64,000 nt of DNA, taken from NCBI GenBank assembly GCA_025459175.1, contig JALORC010000057.1, forward strand, positions 1-64,000, written 5' to 3'. Position numbers and translations under genes: made by a program. Source of the stretch: Planctomycetota bacterium (GTDB taxonomy: Bacteria > Planctomycetota > UBA1135 > UBA2386). Below are positions 8,821-17,944 of the stretch, piece after piece (position 1 is the stretch's first letter; each line of letters begins with the position of its first letter). The notes beneath the pieces are model-generated. The model ran no database searches. It was not told where the DNA came from and saw only the letters and a program-made list of their open reading frames with translations.

Positions 8821-9176
8821 GCTGAAGATGAATCCCGCCCCAGGATCCCGGCTGCAAGCGCGAGACGTGCTGACCAGCTCGCTGACTGGCCAGCTGCACC
8901 TCGGGCTTGCGCCCTGGAACAGACCCCTCTGATTCGCGATGCCGTCTCGGCGTCCGAGTGCTCGCAGCGGGATCCTGGGAACGGGAAAGAGCCCCGCAGG
9001 AGGGCATGACTCCTACGGAACGCCACTTGGACGCTGGGGAGCGGACCGCTGGTTCCCTGCTGGCGACGAGAATTCAGCACCTTTCGCCGTCCGTTCGGGC
9101 GCGCTCGGCAGGGGTTCGCATGCGGCGCATTCGGCGGCTCCGGCCGTTGCCGGCAGGCTCCAGCGGCACGCAAGGA

Positions 9177-10514
9177 TCAGGGCAGCTGCAGTGGCTCGGG
9201 GCGGCCGGAGGCCGCGGTGCGCTGGATGTGCGCGTGCACCTGCATGGCCCGCGCGATGCACTGGTCGCTGTTGTGGTACTCGTAGCGGCCGAACCGGCCG
9301 AACGTCAGGTAGCCGCTGCTGTCGAACCACTTGCGCACCCGGCCGATGCGCTCCCGGAAGCTCAGGTCCTGGTCGATGTAGGCGAACTTGTTGTTGCACC
9401 ACTCGGTCAGCACGACCTGGTCGGCACGCAGGATGCCGGCACGGTCGAGCGCCTTGACCACATCGCGCAGCCAGCCCGCATCCGGCTGCAGCTCCCCGCG
9501 GTGGGTGACCTCGGCGAGGAACGATCCGTGCCCGGTCGGCGCGTTCTGCGGCGAGTAGTTGCTGAAGTAGGTGACGCGGTTGGTCGGCCCCTGCTCGGGG
9601 AACGGCAGGTAGATCCAGCTCAGCGGCGGCAGGGGTTCGTCGACCTTGACGCCGATCATCAGGTTGATCAGCGAGATCGGGCGCAGGGCCCGGATGTCGG
9701 CGCGGATCGGGTCCGGGATCTCGGCGATGGCCGGCTCGATCTGCGGCAGCGGCACCGTGTTGACGACCAGGTCGAACGCCTCGCCGTTGACGGCATAGCC
9801 ACTGCCGCGCCGTTCGACGCGCTGCGCCGGGGTGTTGCAATGCAGCGTGAACCCGCCGTCGCGAACGGCGCCCCGCACCATGGTCTCGAAGCCGCCTTCG
9901 CGCGGGAACCAGAACACGGATTGGTGGGTGTAGCCCTCGGTGTCGAGGCCGACGGCCGAGCGGACGATGTCCTCGATCGGCGCTTCCGGCACGCGCCCGG
10001 CGACCCAGTCGCTGGCCATCTGGCGCAGGTCGCACTTCCAGATCTTCTCGTTGTAGGGGACCATGAAGTGGCGCGCGAAGCCGCTGCCCATGCGCCACTG
10101 GATCCAGTCGCCGAAGTTGGCCGGGCAGGGGGCGCCGGCGCGGCGATCGGCGAACGACTCGACATAGCCGGCGAGGCAGTCGACGATCGCGTCCTTGGTC
10201 AGGTGGCCGACGCCGTTCTCGAACGGATACGGCACCCACCGATCGTGCCAGCGGATCTTGGTGTTGCGCACCGTGCGCACGGTGCCGGCTTCCCCGCCGC
10301 AGCGCGCGAGTTGCCAGTCGAGGACCTTCTGGTCCTTGCTGAACAGGATGTGGCCGCCGGCTTCGTCGAACGTGAACTCGCCGTAGCGGCGGCTCTTGCA
10401 CAACCCGCCCGGGCGGTCGCCGGCTTCCAGCACGACGACCCGATGGGCGTCGGCAGCCAGCATGCGAGCCAGGGCAACTCCGGAAATGCCGCCACCGAGG
10501 ATGGCGATCTTCAC
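9177..10514 (-). CDS. FAD-dependent oxidoreductase, protoporphyrinogen oxidase/UDP-galactopyranose mutase-like
   Basis: A 445-residue flavoprotein with a dinucleotide-binding start (GGGISG at 7-12, E30 ending the second strand, then DRPGGLCKS). It reads FDEAGGHILF and WVPYPFENGVGHL further on, as in the amine-oxidase fold group that includes PPO-like and UDP-galactopyranose mutase-like enzymes; conserved aromatic-rich segments such as GRFGRYEYHN close the protein. There is no signal peptide, so it should be cytoplasmic or peripherally membrane-bound. These enzymes often work on sugar nucleotides or isoprenoid/porphyrin rings; the substrate is not evident here. It diverges from an MFS carrier across a region with a nested dyad. 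Confidence 0.78.
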   Translation of the reverse strand: MKIAILGGGISGVALARMLAADAHRVVVLEAGDRPGGLCKSRRYGEFTFDEAGGHILFSKDQKVLDWQLARCGGEAGTVRTVRNTKIRWHDRWVPYPFENGVGHLTKDAIVDCLAGYVESFADRRAGAPCPANFGDWIQWRMGSGFARHFMVPYNEKIWKCDLRQMASDWVAGRVPEAPIEDIVRSAVGLDTEGYTHQSVFWFPREGGFETMVRGAVRDGGFTLHCNTPAQRVERRGSGYAVNGEAFDLVVNTVPLPQIEPAIAEIPDPIRADIRALRPISLINLMIGVKVDEPLPPLSWIYLPFPEQGPTNRVTYFSNYSPQNAPTGHGSFLAEVTHRGELQPDAGWLRDVVKALDRAGILRADQVVLTEWCNNKFAYIDQDLSFRERIGRVRKWFDSSGYLTFGRFGRYEYHNSDQCIARAMQVHAHIQRTAASGRPEPLQLP

Positions 10515-10550
10515 TTGGCAGACTCCAGCGTCAGTCGGAACACGAGGCGA

Positions 10551-10586
10551 GGAACTCTATACCGGCACCGTGCCGACGGAAGTTCC
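10551..10586. promoter_or_regulatory. Nested dyad in the divergent FAD enzyme/MFS promoter region
   Basis: An outer pair GGAACT (10551-10556) and AGTTCC (10581-10586) encloses a perfect inner palindrome CGGCAC-C-GTGCCG (10563-10575). It lies 37 bp from the FAD enzyme start and about 75 bp from the carrier start, a position suited to an operator controlling either or both genes. No regulator gene is adjacent and no clear promoter hexamers were assigned. Confidence 0.4.
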
Positions 10587-10660
10587 AGACGCGACGGAAT
10601 GGTCGGAATCGCCGGCGCGGGGGCGACTTCCGGCACGGTGCTTTGCATGATCCTGCCCTG

Positions 10661-11908
10661 GTGTCCCCGCCCGTCCCGCCTGCCACTGCCCCCGCGTCCG
10701 CGTTCGGACCGCAGCCGTCGCCCCGGGAGCGCCTGGCGATCGCTGCGCTGGCGCTCGCCGCCTTCGCGCTGAACCTGAACACCAACGTGCTCGGCGCGCT
10801 GTTGCCGTTCGTGCGGCAGGCGCTGGGTGTCGACGAGGCGGGGGGCAAGTTGCTCGTCGCCGCGGCCGCCGCGGGCTCGGCCGTCGGGTCGCTTTTGTTC
10901 GCGCCGATCGCTGCGCGCCACGGGCGCCGACCGGTCATGGTCTACGGCCTCGCCGTGTTCGTGGTCGCCAGTGCGCTGCATCTGGTGCCCGGCGCGCTGC
11001 CGTGGCTGCTGACGTTGCGGGCGGTCTCCGGACTGGCGGTCGGTATCGCCTACGCCGCCGCGTCGGCGCTGTCGGCGGAGATCGTGCCGTACCACCGGCG
11101 CGGGGCGGCGATGGGGCGTTTCAACGCCGGCATGTTCCTGGCCATTCCGGTCGGCATGCCGCTGTCGGTGTGGTTGGCGAGCCTCGGCTACTGGCCCGGG
11201 ATCTTCGGATTGCAGGCGGTGGTCGGTGCCGTCGGTTGCTGGCTCGCGCTGCGGCACGTGCCGATCGGCGGTGCCGAGGCGGGGCGGGCGTCCTTTCGTC
11301 GCGTGCTGCGGAACGGCGGGGCGCTCGCCGGGCTGCTGGCGACCGGATTGCACGTCGGGTCGTTCTTCACGACGGTGCAGCTGGCGACGACCTGGCTCGA
11401 CCGAACCGGCCGGGTGCACAAGGAGCAGCAGCTGTGGTTGTGGGTCGGCCTCGGCCTCGCGTCGGTGGTCGGCAGCCTCACGCTCGGTCGCCTCAGCGAC
11501 CGCATCGGCAAGCGCAACTTCGTGCTGTGGACCTCGGCGGCCCTGTTCGGCTGCTTCGTGTTGCTGGCGCGCGAACCCGCGGATCCGGTGCTTGCCGTGC
11601 TCGGCGGCCTGTTGGCGGTGATCGCATCCGCTCGCACCGGCCCCCTGCAGGCCCTGGTGTCGCACACCGTGCCACCCGAACAGCTCGGCGCGCTGATGAG
11701 CTTGCGCGGCTTCGTGATGCAGCTCGGCGTCGTCGGATTCGCGTTGGCCGCGGTGCCGGTCGCAGACCGGCTCGGGTTCCAGGGCGTGCTGCTGGCGGGC
11801 GCGGTCTGGCAACTGCTGTCCTACGTGCTGATCCGCTTCGGCCTGCGCGAGGCCATCGCACCGCCGCCCGATGCCGGATCCCTGGGCGATCGCCGCGGCG
11901 GCGGGTAG
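10661..11908 (+). CDS. Major facilitator superfamily transporter
   Basis: A 12-helix carrier of about 415 residues. The cytoplasmic loop between helices 2 and 3 carries ARHGRRP, the classic MFS motif, with a second copy LSDRIGKRN between helices 8 and 9. Helix 4-5 contains RAVSGLAVGIAYAA and EIVPYHRRGAAMG, typical of drug:H+ antiporter or metabolite:H+ symporter families. Substrate is not predictable. There is no ATG: GTG at 10661 is used here; a TTG at 10643 in the same frame would add six residues. The nearest downstream gene is a lipoprotein, 81 bp away. Confidence 0.87.
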   Translation: MSPPVPPATAPASAFGPQPSPRERLAIAALALAAFALNLNTNVLGALLPFVRQALGVDEAGGKLLVAAAAAGSAVGSLLFAPIAARHGRRPVMVYGLAVFVVASALHLVPGALPWLLTLRAVSGLAVGIAYAAASALSAEIVPYHRRGAAMGRFNAGMFLAIPVGMPLSVWLASLGYWPGIFGLQAVVGAVGCWLALRHVPIGGAEAGRASFRRVLRNGGALAGLLATGLHVGSFFTTVQLATTWLDRTGRVHKEQQLWLWVGLGLASVVGSLTLGRLSDRIGKRNFVLWTSAALFGCFVLLAREPADPVLAVLGGLLAVIASARTGPLQALVSHTVPPEQLGALMSLRGFVMQLGVVGFALAAVPVADRLGFQGVLLAGAVWQLLSYVLIRFGLREAIAPPPDAGSLGDRRGGG

Positions 11909-11989
11909 TTTGCCGGCTCCGGCACGTCCAAGGTGTGCCCGACGCTGCGCGGCCTTTGTCCGTTGTCGCCCACCTCCACGCTCCGAGCC

Positions 11990-13072
11990 ATGAAGCGCAT
12001 CCTCTCGATCCCGCTCCTCGCCTTGCTGCTGTTGCCGTCCTGCCGCACCCATGCGCGCAGCTACCACGTCGGGGCCGAGGACTACGTGCTGGCGACCCGC
12101 GATGCCGGCGAACGGCGGCGCGAGACCTACCAACTGCAGGCGCGCGGCGACGGTTCGATCCGGGTGACCAGCGAGTTCGACCGCCGTCGTGCGTTCCTCG
12201 GCTTCCAGGTCGTCGAGCTCGACAAGCAGAAGGCCGAGAATCGCGGGGTCAAGCCGTACGCGGGCCTGCTGGTCAGCGGGGTCTATCCGGACTCGAGCGC
12301 CGCGGCGGCGGGCGTGATGGCCGGTGACGTGCTGCTGTCGCTGGACGGTGCCGAGACCGTCTACCTGCCGCAGATCGCCAAGGCCGAGGCAAAGCTGAAG
12401 GACGCACAGGTGGTCCAGGCCAAGGTGCTGCGCGGCCAGGACGTCATGGATCTGCAGCTCGAGACCAGGCTGCTGCTGGAGCGGGTCAGTGAGTCGGAGG
12501 AGATCTCGTTGGAGGCGCCGGCGGTGCCGCATCCGCGGCCGTACGCGGGGGCCGTGCTGCGGGGCATCCCCGCGGTCTGGTGCGAACGCATCTTCGGGGC
12601 GCCGCGCCAGGCGGTCGTGGTGACCAGCGTCGAGGTCGGATCGCCGGCCTGGTTGGCCGGCATCCGCAGCGGCGATGTCATCGACGACGTCGATGGTCGG
12701 CCGGTGCCCGATGTGCACGAGCTGACCCGGCAGATCGCCGATCGCGGCGCTGCCGGCGAGGCCATGGTCTGGTCGGTGCAGCGCGGCCCCGGCGAACGTC
12801 ACGAGGGCACCGTGCAGCTCGCCGACTTCAGCGGCGAGACGCGGTTGTCGGTGCCGTTGCTGGCCTGCTACGAGAACGGCACCTTCGAGGATTCGTGGAG
12901 CCTGTTGATGGGGCTGCTGATGCGGAACCGCAACCGCTACGTGCACGACTCGTCGACCCGGACCGTGCAGACTCACAACGTGTTCAGCGCCGTGCTCGGG
13001 TTGTTCCGCGTCGACTCGGCGCCCGGGCGCACCGAAGTCCGACTGCTGTGGCTGATCCGCTTCGAGACCTGA
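11990..13072 (+). CDS. Lipoprotein with two PDZ domains
   Basis: A 360-residue protein with a lipoprotein signal (LLLLPSC, lipidated C18). PDZ 1 lies around residues 75-160 (GLLVSGVYPDSSAAAAGVMA then GDVLLSLDG) and PDZ 2 around 195-275 (VVVTSVEVGSPAWLAGI then GDVIDDVDGRPV). No protease catalytic domain is present, so it is not a DegP/HtrA enzyme; it more likely docks or scaffolds C-terminal peptides or envelope proteases. The last 90 residues have no recognised family. The ATG at 11990 is required for an intact signal peptide. It converges on mutM with a 16-bp gap. Confidence 0.82.
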   Translation: MKRILSIPLLALLLLPSCRTHARSYHVGAEDYVLATRDAGERRRETYQLQARGDGSIRVTSEFDRRRAFLGFQVVELDKQKAENRGVKPYAGLLVSGVYPDSSAAAAGVMAGDVLLSLDGAETVYLPQIAKAEAKLKDAQVVQAKVLRGQDVMDLQLETRLLLERVSESEEISLEAPAVPHPRPYAGAVLRGIPAVWCERIFGAPRQAVVVTSVEVGSPAWLAGIRSGDVIDDVDGRPVPDVHELTRQIADRGAAGEAMVWSVQRGPGERHEGTVQLADFSGETRLSVPLLACYENGTFEDSWSLLMGLLMRNRNRYVHDSSTRTVQTHNVFSAVLGLFRVDSAPGRTEVRLLWLIRFET

Positions 13073-13088
13073 GCCACGGGCGCGGCCT

Positions 13089-13928
13089 TCAGGTCTGGCA
13101 CCCGGCGCACCAGTAGGTGCTCCGACCGCCATCGGTGGTGCGGCGGATCGCGCCCCGACAGCGAGGACACGGCGCGCCTGCGCGTTCGTAGACCGCCAGT
13201 TCGCGAGCGAAGAAGCCCGCGTCCTCGTGCACGCCGACGTAGTCGCGGAACGAGGTGCCGCCGGCGTCGATCGCCGCGCTCAGCACCTCGCGGACGGCGG
13301 CGGCGAGTCGATCGCACTCGGCTCGGGTCAACGAGCCGGCGGCGCGGCGCGGCCGCACCGCGGCGCGCCAGCATGCCTCGCTGGCGTAGATGTTGCCCAC
13401 CCCGACCAGGACGTGGCCGTCCATCAGCAGCGTCTTCGTGGCGCTGCGGCGCCGGCGGCTGACGCGGTGCAGGAAGGCGCCGTCGAAGCCGGGCTCGAGG
13501 GGTTCCTGGCCCAGCGGCGCCAGCAGCTTGTGGGTGGTTTGGTCGCGGGCCGCGACGACGTCCAGCGCGCCGAACCGGCGGGGATCGACGAACCGGACCA
13601 GGCGGTCGCCGAAGTCCATCCGCCAGTGTTCGTGGCGGCGCCATTCGGGTCGAGGTCGTCCGGGGTCGCAGACCTCGACCAGCAGGCGCCCGGTCATGCC
13701 CAGGTGCACCAGCGCGCTCGGCGACTCGGCCCCGTCGAAGCGGAGCAGCAGATACTTCGAGCGGCGATCGATGCCGGTGCAGCGGCGACCGATCAGGTCG
13801 CGCAGCGCGGCCTCGGGCATCGGCCAGCGCAGGTCGGGGCGGTGCAGCTCCAGCTCCAGCAGGCGGCGGCCGCGGAGTTGCGGTTCGGCGCCGCGGCGCA
13901 CGGTCTCGACCTCGGGCAGTTCGGGCAT
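13089..13928 (-). CDS. mutM: Formamidopyrimidine-DNA glycosylase (Fpg/MutM)
   Basis: A 279-residue bifunctional glycosylase/AP lyase that removes 8-oxoguanine and formamidopyrimidines. It starts MPELPEVETVRRG, with catalytic Pro (residue 1 after Met removal) and Glu next to it; the beta-region lysine is K58 in RRSKYLLL. The helix-two-turn-helix is seen in GVGNIYASEACWR, and the C-terminal zinc finger has four cysteines as CPRC and CAGC near residues 254-277. An Arg-rich insertion (VSRRRRSATKT) lies before the DGHVLVG segment. Length and order match Fpg rather than Nei. It diverges from the epimerase gene by 94 bp. Confidence 0.96.
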   Translation of the reverse strand: MPELPEVETVRRGAEPQLRGRRLLELELHRPDLRWPMPEAALRDLIGRRCTGIDRRSKYLLLRFDGAESPSALVHLGMTGRLLVEVCDPGRPRPEWRRHEHWRMDFGDRLVRFVDPRRFGALDVVAARDQTTHKLLAPLGQEPLEPGFDGAFLHRVSRRRRSATKTLLMDGHVLVGVGNIYASEACWRAAVRPRRAAGSLTRAECDRLAAAVREVLSAAIDAGGTSFRDYVGVHEDAGFFARELAVYERAGAPCPRCRGAIRRTTDGGRSTYWCAGCQT

Positions 13929-14022
13929 GGTCTCGGTTCGTCGGGGAACGGCCGGCGGGATGCTGCGGCCGGCGAGTCACCTCGCTAGCATGCCGCGCCG
14001 TTTCCCGCCCCGCCGCACCGCC

Positions 14023-14448
14023 ATGGCATCCAACCCGCCCGTCCAGGGTCTGCACCACATCGGCATCGCCGTCCGCTCGCTGGCCGAGGCGCTGCCGCGC
14101 TGGACCGACGGGCTCGGCCTGCGCCTGCACGCCGTCGACGAGGTGCCGACCGAGAAGGTCCGGGTCGCGGTGCTGCTCGCCGGCTCGACCCGCATCGAAC
14201 TGCTCGAGCCCACGGCCAGTGACTCCCCGATCGCCGTCTTCCTCGAGAAGCGCGGCCCGGGCATCCATCACCTGGCGTTCCAGGTCGGGGACTGTCAGGT
14301 CAAGATCGATGCGATGTCGGCAGCCGGGGCCCAGATGCTGAACCAGCGCCCCAACCCCGGGGCGCACGACTGCAAGGTCGCCTTCGTCCATCCCAAGTAC
14401 CTCGGCGGTGTGTTGGCCGAGTTCGTCGAGGATCCGCACCATGACTGA
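14023..14448 (+). CDS. mce: Methylmalonyl-CoA epimerase
   Basis: A 141-residue vicinal-oxygen-chelate protein. Metal ligands are visible as H12 (LHHIGIAV), E59 in RIELLEP, H82-H83 in GIHHLAF and E133 in VLAEFVE, the pattern of methylmalonyl-CoA epimerase. It would interconvert the (S) and (R) forms of methylmalonyl-CoA between propionyl-CoA carboxylase and the B12-dependent mutase. Its stop overlaps the start of the carboxyltransferase gene by 8 bp, so the two are one transcription and probably translation unit. No mutase subunit gene lies in this window. Confidence 0.92.
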   Translation: MASNPPVQGLHHIGIAVRSLAEALPRWTDGLGLRLHAVDEVPTEKVRVAVLLAGSTRIELLEPTASDSPIAVFLEKRGPGIHHLAFQVGDCQVKIDAMSAAGAQMLNQRPNPGAHDCKVAFVHPKYLGGVLAEFVEDPHHD

Positions 14449-15991
14449 ACCGATGCAGAAGTTGCAGGAGATGCGCGCCCGTTCGCTCGAGGGCGGTGGC
14501 CAGGACCGCGTCGATGCCCAGCACCAGAAGGGCAAGCTGACCGCGCGCGAACGGATCGACCTGCTGGTCGACCCCGGCACGTTCGTCGAGATCGATCGTT
14601 TCGTGACCCATCGCTGCCGCGACTTCGGCATGGACAGCGAGAAGAACCTGATCCTCGGCGACGGTGTGGTCACCGGCAGTGCCCGCATCGACGGGCGTTC
14701 GGTGTTCTTGTACGCGCAGGACTTCACGGTGTTCGGCGGCAGCCTGTCCGAGACCCATGCAGCGAAGATCTGCAAGGTCATGGACATGTCGGTGAAGATG
14801 GGCGTGCCGATGATCGGGCTCTGCGACTCGGGCGGCGCGCGCATCCAGGAAGGGGTCGTGTCGCTCGGCGGCTACGCCGACATCTTCCTGCGCAACACGC
14901 TGGCCAGCGGGGTCGTGCCGCAGATCAGCGCGATCATGGGGCCGTGTGCCGGTGGTGCGGTCTACTCGCCGGCGATCACCGACTTCATCCTGATGGTCGA
15001 GAAGTCGAGCTTCATGCACATCACCGGGCCCGACGTGGTCAAGACGGTGACGCACGAGGACACGACGAGCGAGGAGCTGGGCGGGGCGCGGGTGCACGCC
15101 GAGGTCTCCGGGGTGGCCCATTTCACGGCGCCCGACGATGCCGCCTGCCTGTTCCAGGTCCGCGAACTGCTCGGCTACCTGCCGTTGAACAACGGTGAGG
15201 ATCCGCCGTTCCGGGCCACCACCGACGATCCCAACCGCATGGACGAGGCGCTCGACTCGATCGTGCCGGCCTCGAGCGACCAGCCGTACGACATGCGGCA
15301 CGTGGTCAAGAAGATCGTCGACGACGGCAAGTTCTTCGAGGTCCACGCGCGCTTCGCGAAGAACATCGTGGTCGGGTTCGCGCGCCTCGGTGGGCGGGTG
15401 GTCGGCATCGTCGGCAACCAGCCGAACCACCTCGCCGGCGTGCTCGACATCAAGGCCAGCCTGAAGGGCGCGCGGTTCATCCGCTTCTGCGACTCGTTCA
15501 ACATCCCGCTGGTCACGTTCGAGGACGTGCCGGGGTTCCTGCCGGGCAAGGACCAGGAGTGGGGCGGGATCATCACCCACGGGGCGAAGCTGCTCTATGC
15601 GTACTGCGAGGCCACGGTGCCGAAGCTGACCGTGATCACGCGCAAGGCCTACGGCGGCGCCTACGACGTCATGAACAGCAAGCACATCCGCGCCGACCTC
15701 AACCTCGCCTGGCCGAGCGCCGAGATCGCCGTGATGGGGGCCGAAGGTGCCGCGAAGATCGTGTTCCGGCGCGAGATCCAGGCCGCGAAGGACCCCAAGG
15801 CCGAGGAGAAGCGGTTGGTCGCCGACTACAAGGCGAAGTTCGCCAACCCCTATCAGGCGGCCGCGCGCGGCTACATCGACGACGTCATCGAGCCGCGCCG
15901 CACCCGGCCGATGCTGATCCAGGCGCTGGAGCTGCTGCGCAGCAAGCGCGACAGCAACCCGCCGCGCAAGCACGGCAACATCCCGCTGTGA
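14441..15991 (+). CDS. pccB: Propionyl-CoA carboxylase beta subunit / methylmalonyl-CoA carboxyltransferase
   Basis: A 516-residue carboxyltransferase made of two crotonase-like halves. The acyl-CoA site segment [16 protein letters not shown] and the biotin-side segments [16 protein letters not shown] and [14 protein letters not shown] match propionyl-CoA carboxylase beta/MmdA proteins. The subunit transfers the carboxyl group from carboxybiotin to propionyl-CoA, giving (S)-methylmalonyl-CoA. A decarboxylase or transcarboxylase role is possible, but no sodium-pump subunit genes are adjacent and a biotin carboxylase pair occurs 3.2 kb away. The ATG at 14441 sits inside the end of the epimerase gene. 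A strong hairpin follows the stop. Confidence 0.93.
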   Translation: MTEPMQKLQEMRARSLEGGGQDRVDAQHQKGKLTARERIDLLVDPGTFVEIDRFVTHRCRDFGMDSEKNLILGDGVVTGSARIDGRSVFLYAQDFTVFGGSLSETHAAKICKVMDMSVKMGVPMIGLCDSGGARIQEGVVSLGGYADIFLRNTLASGVVPQISAIMGPCAGGAVYSPAITDFILMVEKSSFMHITGPDVVKTVTHEDTTSEELGGARVHAEVSGVAHFTAPDDAACLFQVRELLGYLPLNNGEDPPFRATTDDPNRMDEALDSIVPASSDQPYDMRHVVKKIVDDGKFFEVHARFAKNIVVGFARLGGRVVGIVGNQPNHLAGVLDIKASLKGARFIRFCDSFNIPLVTFEDVPGFLPGKDQEWGGIITHGAKLLYAYCEATVPKLTVITRKAYGGAYDVMNSKHIRADLNLAWPSAEIAVMGAEGAAKIVFRREIQAAKDPKAEEKRLVADYKAKFANPYQAAARGYIDDVIEPRRTRPMLIQALELLRSKRDSNPPRKHGNIPL

Positions 15992-16025
15992 GCTGAGTTC
16001 GCGCCGAGGGCCGGGTCGAAAGACA

Positions 16026-16060
16026 CGAGGCCGGGCTCGTCGGTGACGGGCCCGGCCTCG
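16026..16060. terminator. Hairpin terminator between pccB and the metallopeptidase gene
   Basis: CGAGGCCGGGC (16026-16036) pairs exactly with GCCCGGCCTCG (16050-16060) across a 13-nt loop. It lies 34 bp after the pccB stop and 46 bp after the end of the convergent gene, so it can serve both. No T-run follows, which is common in GC-rich genomes. Confidence 0.65.
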
Positions 16061-16106
16061 CGCATTCCTGGGGCAGGCATGCCTCAGCGAATTCGATTGC
16101 TCCGGT

Positions 16107-17708
16107 TCACAGCGTCTCGATCCAGGCGCGCAGTTCCTTGTCCAGCGCTTCGAGGTCGATGCTGGCGAATGCCTTGTCGACCGCCTCGGACAGGATCTGC
16201 TCGACCTTCTCGGCGTCCTCGAAGTCGACGAAGCGCACGCCCGGGATGCCCGGGACCGACTCGCCGCGTGGCTTGTCGTCGTCACCTTCCTCGGCCTTCT
16301 TCTTGGCCCGGAACGCCGTCACGTTGTCGGCGAGGTAGCTGAAGTAGGTGTCGAGCGCCTGCTTGTGCGCCTTGTTCTTCGAGATGTTGCGCAGGTAGTA
16401 GATGGTGGCCCAGCCCTGGCAGTACTTGAGGCCGGCGTTGGCGTAGTACTCGCTCTGCGGGTAACGCAGCAGGCTGCGCAGCGGGATCAGGTCGTTCTTC
16501 TTGCCGATGTGTTCCTTGAGGCCGGTCACGCGCCACTTGAACGGGTCGACCTTGCTGATCGCATTGCCCTGCACGACGAGGCCGGCGAAGTAGTCGCCGT
16601 GGCCTTCGTTGAACCACGAGTGCGGCGAGACGTCGCCGACCGCGAAGTGGATGTACTGGTGGAAGCCCTCGTGGTACATCACCGAGCGGCAGTCTGCCTG
16701 CGACTTGGTGCCCGACTGGTCCTCGAACCGCTCGAACAGCACCAGCTCGCCCTTGGGCGGCGAGAAGTAGCCAGCCGAACCGTTCGGGCCGCCGAACTGG
16801 TGGTACTCGGACTGGCTCGCGAAGATGCGGACCGGGTTCAGCGGGATCTTGGTGTTGCGCGGCTTGAAGTTGGGCACGTAGACCTTCTCGCGGACGGTCT
16901 CGAGCTCCTTGGCGAGCTTCTCGACGAACGGGCGGCTGGCGTTGCTGATGAACACGTAGTACTTCGTGTCGACCGTGTACCAGCCCGGCTTGCCGGCGAT
17001 GCTCGCCTTCAGCGCGGCGCGCTTCTCGTCGTTGGTCATGTCGTTCATGCTCTTGCGAGCCGCGGCCGCGACCGCCGGATCCACCTTCTCGGTGACCTGG
17101 AACGACAGGATGCTCTTGATGTAGATGTCCCGCCACGTCTTGCGGTAGCTCTCCTCGAAGCACTCGTAGACCACCGCCCACTCGACACCGAGGTGGCGGA
17201 ACACGCCGATCGTGATGTGGCTGGCTTTCGAACCGAACTCGAGCAGGTCGCCCTGCATCTTGCCGCCCTTCAGCGGGGTGCGGGTCCAGCGCTTGGAGGC
17301 GCCCTCGTAGGCGCCCTCGATCCACTCCTCGATGTTCTTCGGGTTGAGCTTCTTCGTCATCGAGGCCGGCAGCGTCACCCCGGGCGTCGGCGAGCTGTCG
17401 CCGCCGGCCGGCGTCTCGACCTTCGGCTCCATGCGCATGACCTTGAGCTCGCAGAACGTGCCGGCATTGGCATCCTCGTAGTTGCCGCGGCGCCGGAACT
17501 CCTCCAGGTCCTGCTTCCAGCGGCCGACCGCGAAGCGATCGTCCTGGTCGGCTGGCATCGCGTTCCAGCCCTTGATCGGCTGGATCTGGTAGCCCCACTC
17601 CTTGACCTTGAGCAGCTTGTCGAGGTCGACCTTCTGCTGGGCCAACAGTGGCACAGCCATCAGGACGAGGGAAACGAGGGTGCGACGGAACATCATGGGG
17701 GCGGACAT
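16107..17708 (-). CDS. Exported DUF1570-like zinc metallopeptidase
   Basis: A 533-residue protein with a signal peptide (hydrophobic TLVSLVLMAVPLLA, cut near AQQ). The C-terminal half contains HEGFH (residues 346-350), an HExxH zinc site, and NEGHGDYFAG with E368 as the third ligand about 20 residues on, the gluzincin arrangement seen in DUF1570/peptidase-MA-like proteins common in planctomycetes. The N-terminal half (about 25-240) is a separate domain of unknown function. It probably acts in the periplasm or outside the cell. The translation start could also be the ATG at 17696. Upstream lie a candidate promoter and a palindrome. Confidence 0.75.
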   Translation of the reverse strand: MSAPMMFRRTLVSLVLMAVPLLAQQKVDLDKLLKVKEWGYQIQPIKGWNAMPADQDDRFAVGRWKQDLEEFRRRGNYEDANAGTFCELKVMRMEPKVETPAGGDSSPTPGVTLPASMTKKLNPKNIEEWIEGAYEGASKRWTRTPLKGGKMQGDLLEFGSKASHITIGVFRHLGVEWAVVYECFEESYRKTWRDIYIKSILSFQVTEKVDPAVAAAARKSMNDMTNDEKRAALKASIAGKPGWYTVDTKYYVFISNASRPFVEKLAKELETVREKVYVPNFKPRNTKIPLNPVRIFASQSEYHQFGGPNGSAGYFSPPKGELVLFERFEDQSGTKSQADCRSVMYHEGFHQYIHFAVGDVSPHSWFNEGHGDYFAGLVVQGNAISKVDPFKWRVTGLKEHIGKKNDLIPLRSLLRYPQSEYYANAGLKYCQGWATIYYLRNISKNKAHKQALDTYFSYLADNVTAFRAKKKAEEGDDDKPRGESVPGIPGVRFVDFEDAEKVEQILSEAVDKAFASIDLEALDKELRAWIETL

Positions 17709-17819
17709 TGCGGGGGCTCTCCCTTTTCTTGCTGGACGGCCGATCTGCGGGTCGATCGACAGGGCAGCCGAACCGGCAGGCGGCTCGGTGACGGCTCTGT
17801 GGACGACGCAACGCCCTTA

Positions 17820-17878
17820 CAGTTCCCAGAACTGCTTATTCGGCGCGATTATCCAGCCCGTTTACACCTTCGTTGCAG
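17820..17878 (-). promoter_or_regulatory. Candidate promoter and operator-like palindrome for the metallopeptidase gene
   Basis: On the minus strand a -10-like GATAAT lies at 17853-17848 and a -35-like TGCAAC at 17877-17872 with an 18-bp spacer. A perfect palindrome CAGTTC-CCA-GAACTG occupies 17834-17820, roughly where the first transcribed bases would be. The rest of the 236-bp spacer between the oxidoreductase and the metallopeptidase gene shows nothing else clear. Confidence 0.35.
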
Positions 17879-17944
17879 TTGCGACCGCCGGCCGCCGTCC
17901 GGTGGCGCGCCGCGCCGGCCCGCTCGACGCTGCCGGAGCGATCG

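Larger units (their letters stand above)
8426..9176. other. 751-bp gap with no convincing gene, hairpin and short tandem repeat
   Basis: Neither strand offers an ORF with family resemblance; reading frames present are Arg/Ser/Ala-rich in the way chance frames are at high GC. Two structures stand out. An AT-rich imperfect hairpin at 8539-8567 pairs GGTGGA...GAAAA with TTTTCTCCACC around loop CACA. Three copies of GATCAAGAGTC sit at 8783-8793, 8796-8806 and 8810-8820. The gap lies upstream of the cupin gene and downstream of the FAD enzyme gene, both on the minus strand. Confidence 0.6.

Noticed and set aside
8775..9173. 132-codon minus-strand frame in the gene-poor gap
   Set aside because: Arg/Ser/Ala-rich, no ribosome site, no homology that I recognise; likely chance.
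14441..15991. Acetyl-CoA carboxylase AccD identity
   Set aside because: The single-chain two-domain length and motifs fit PccB/MmdA, not the zinc-finger AccD.
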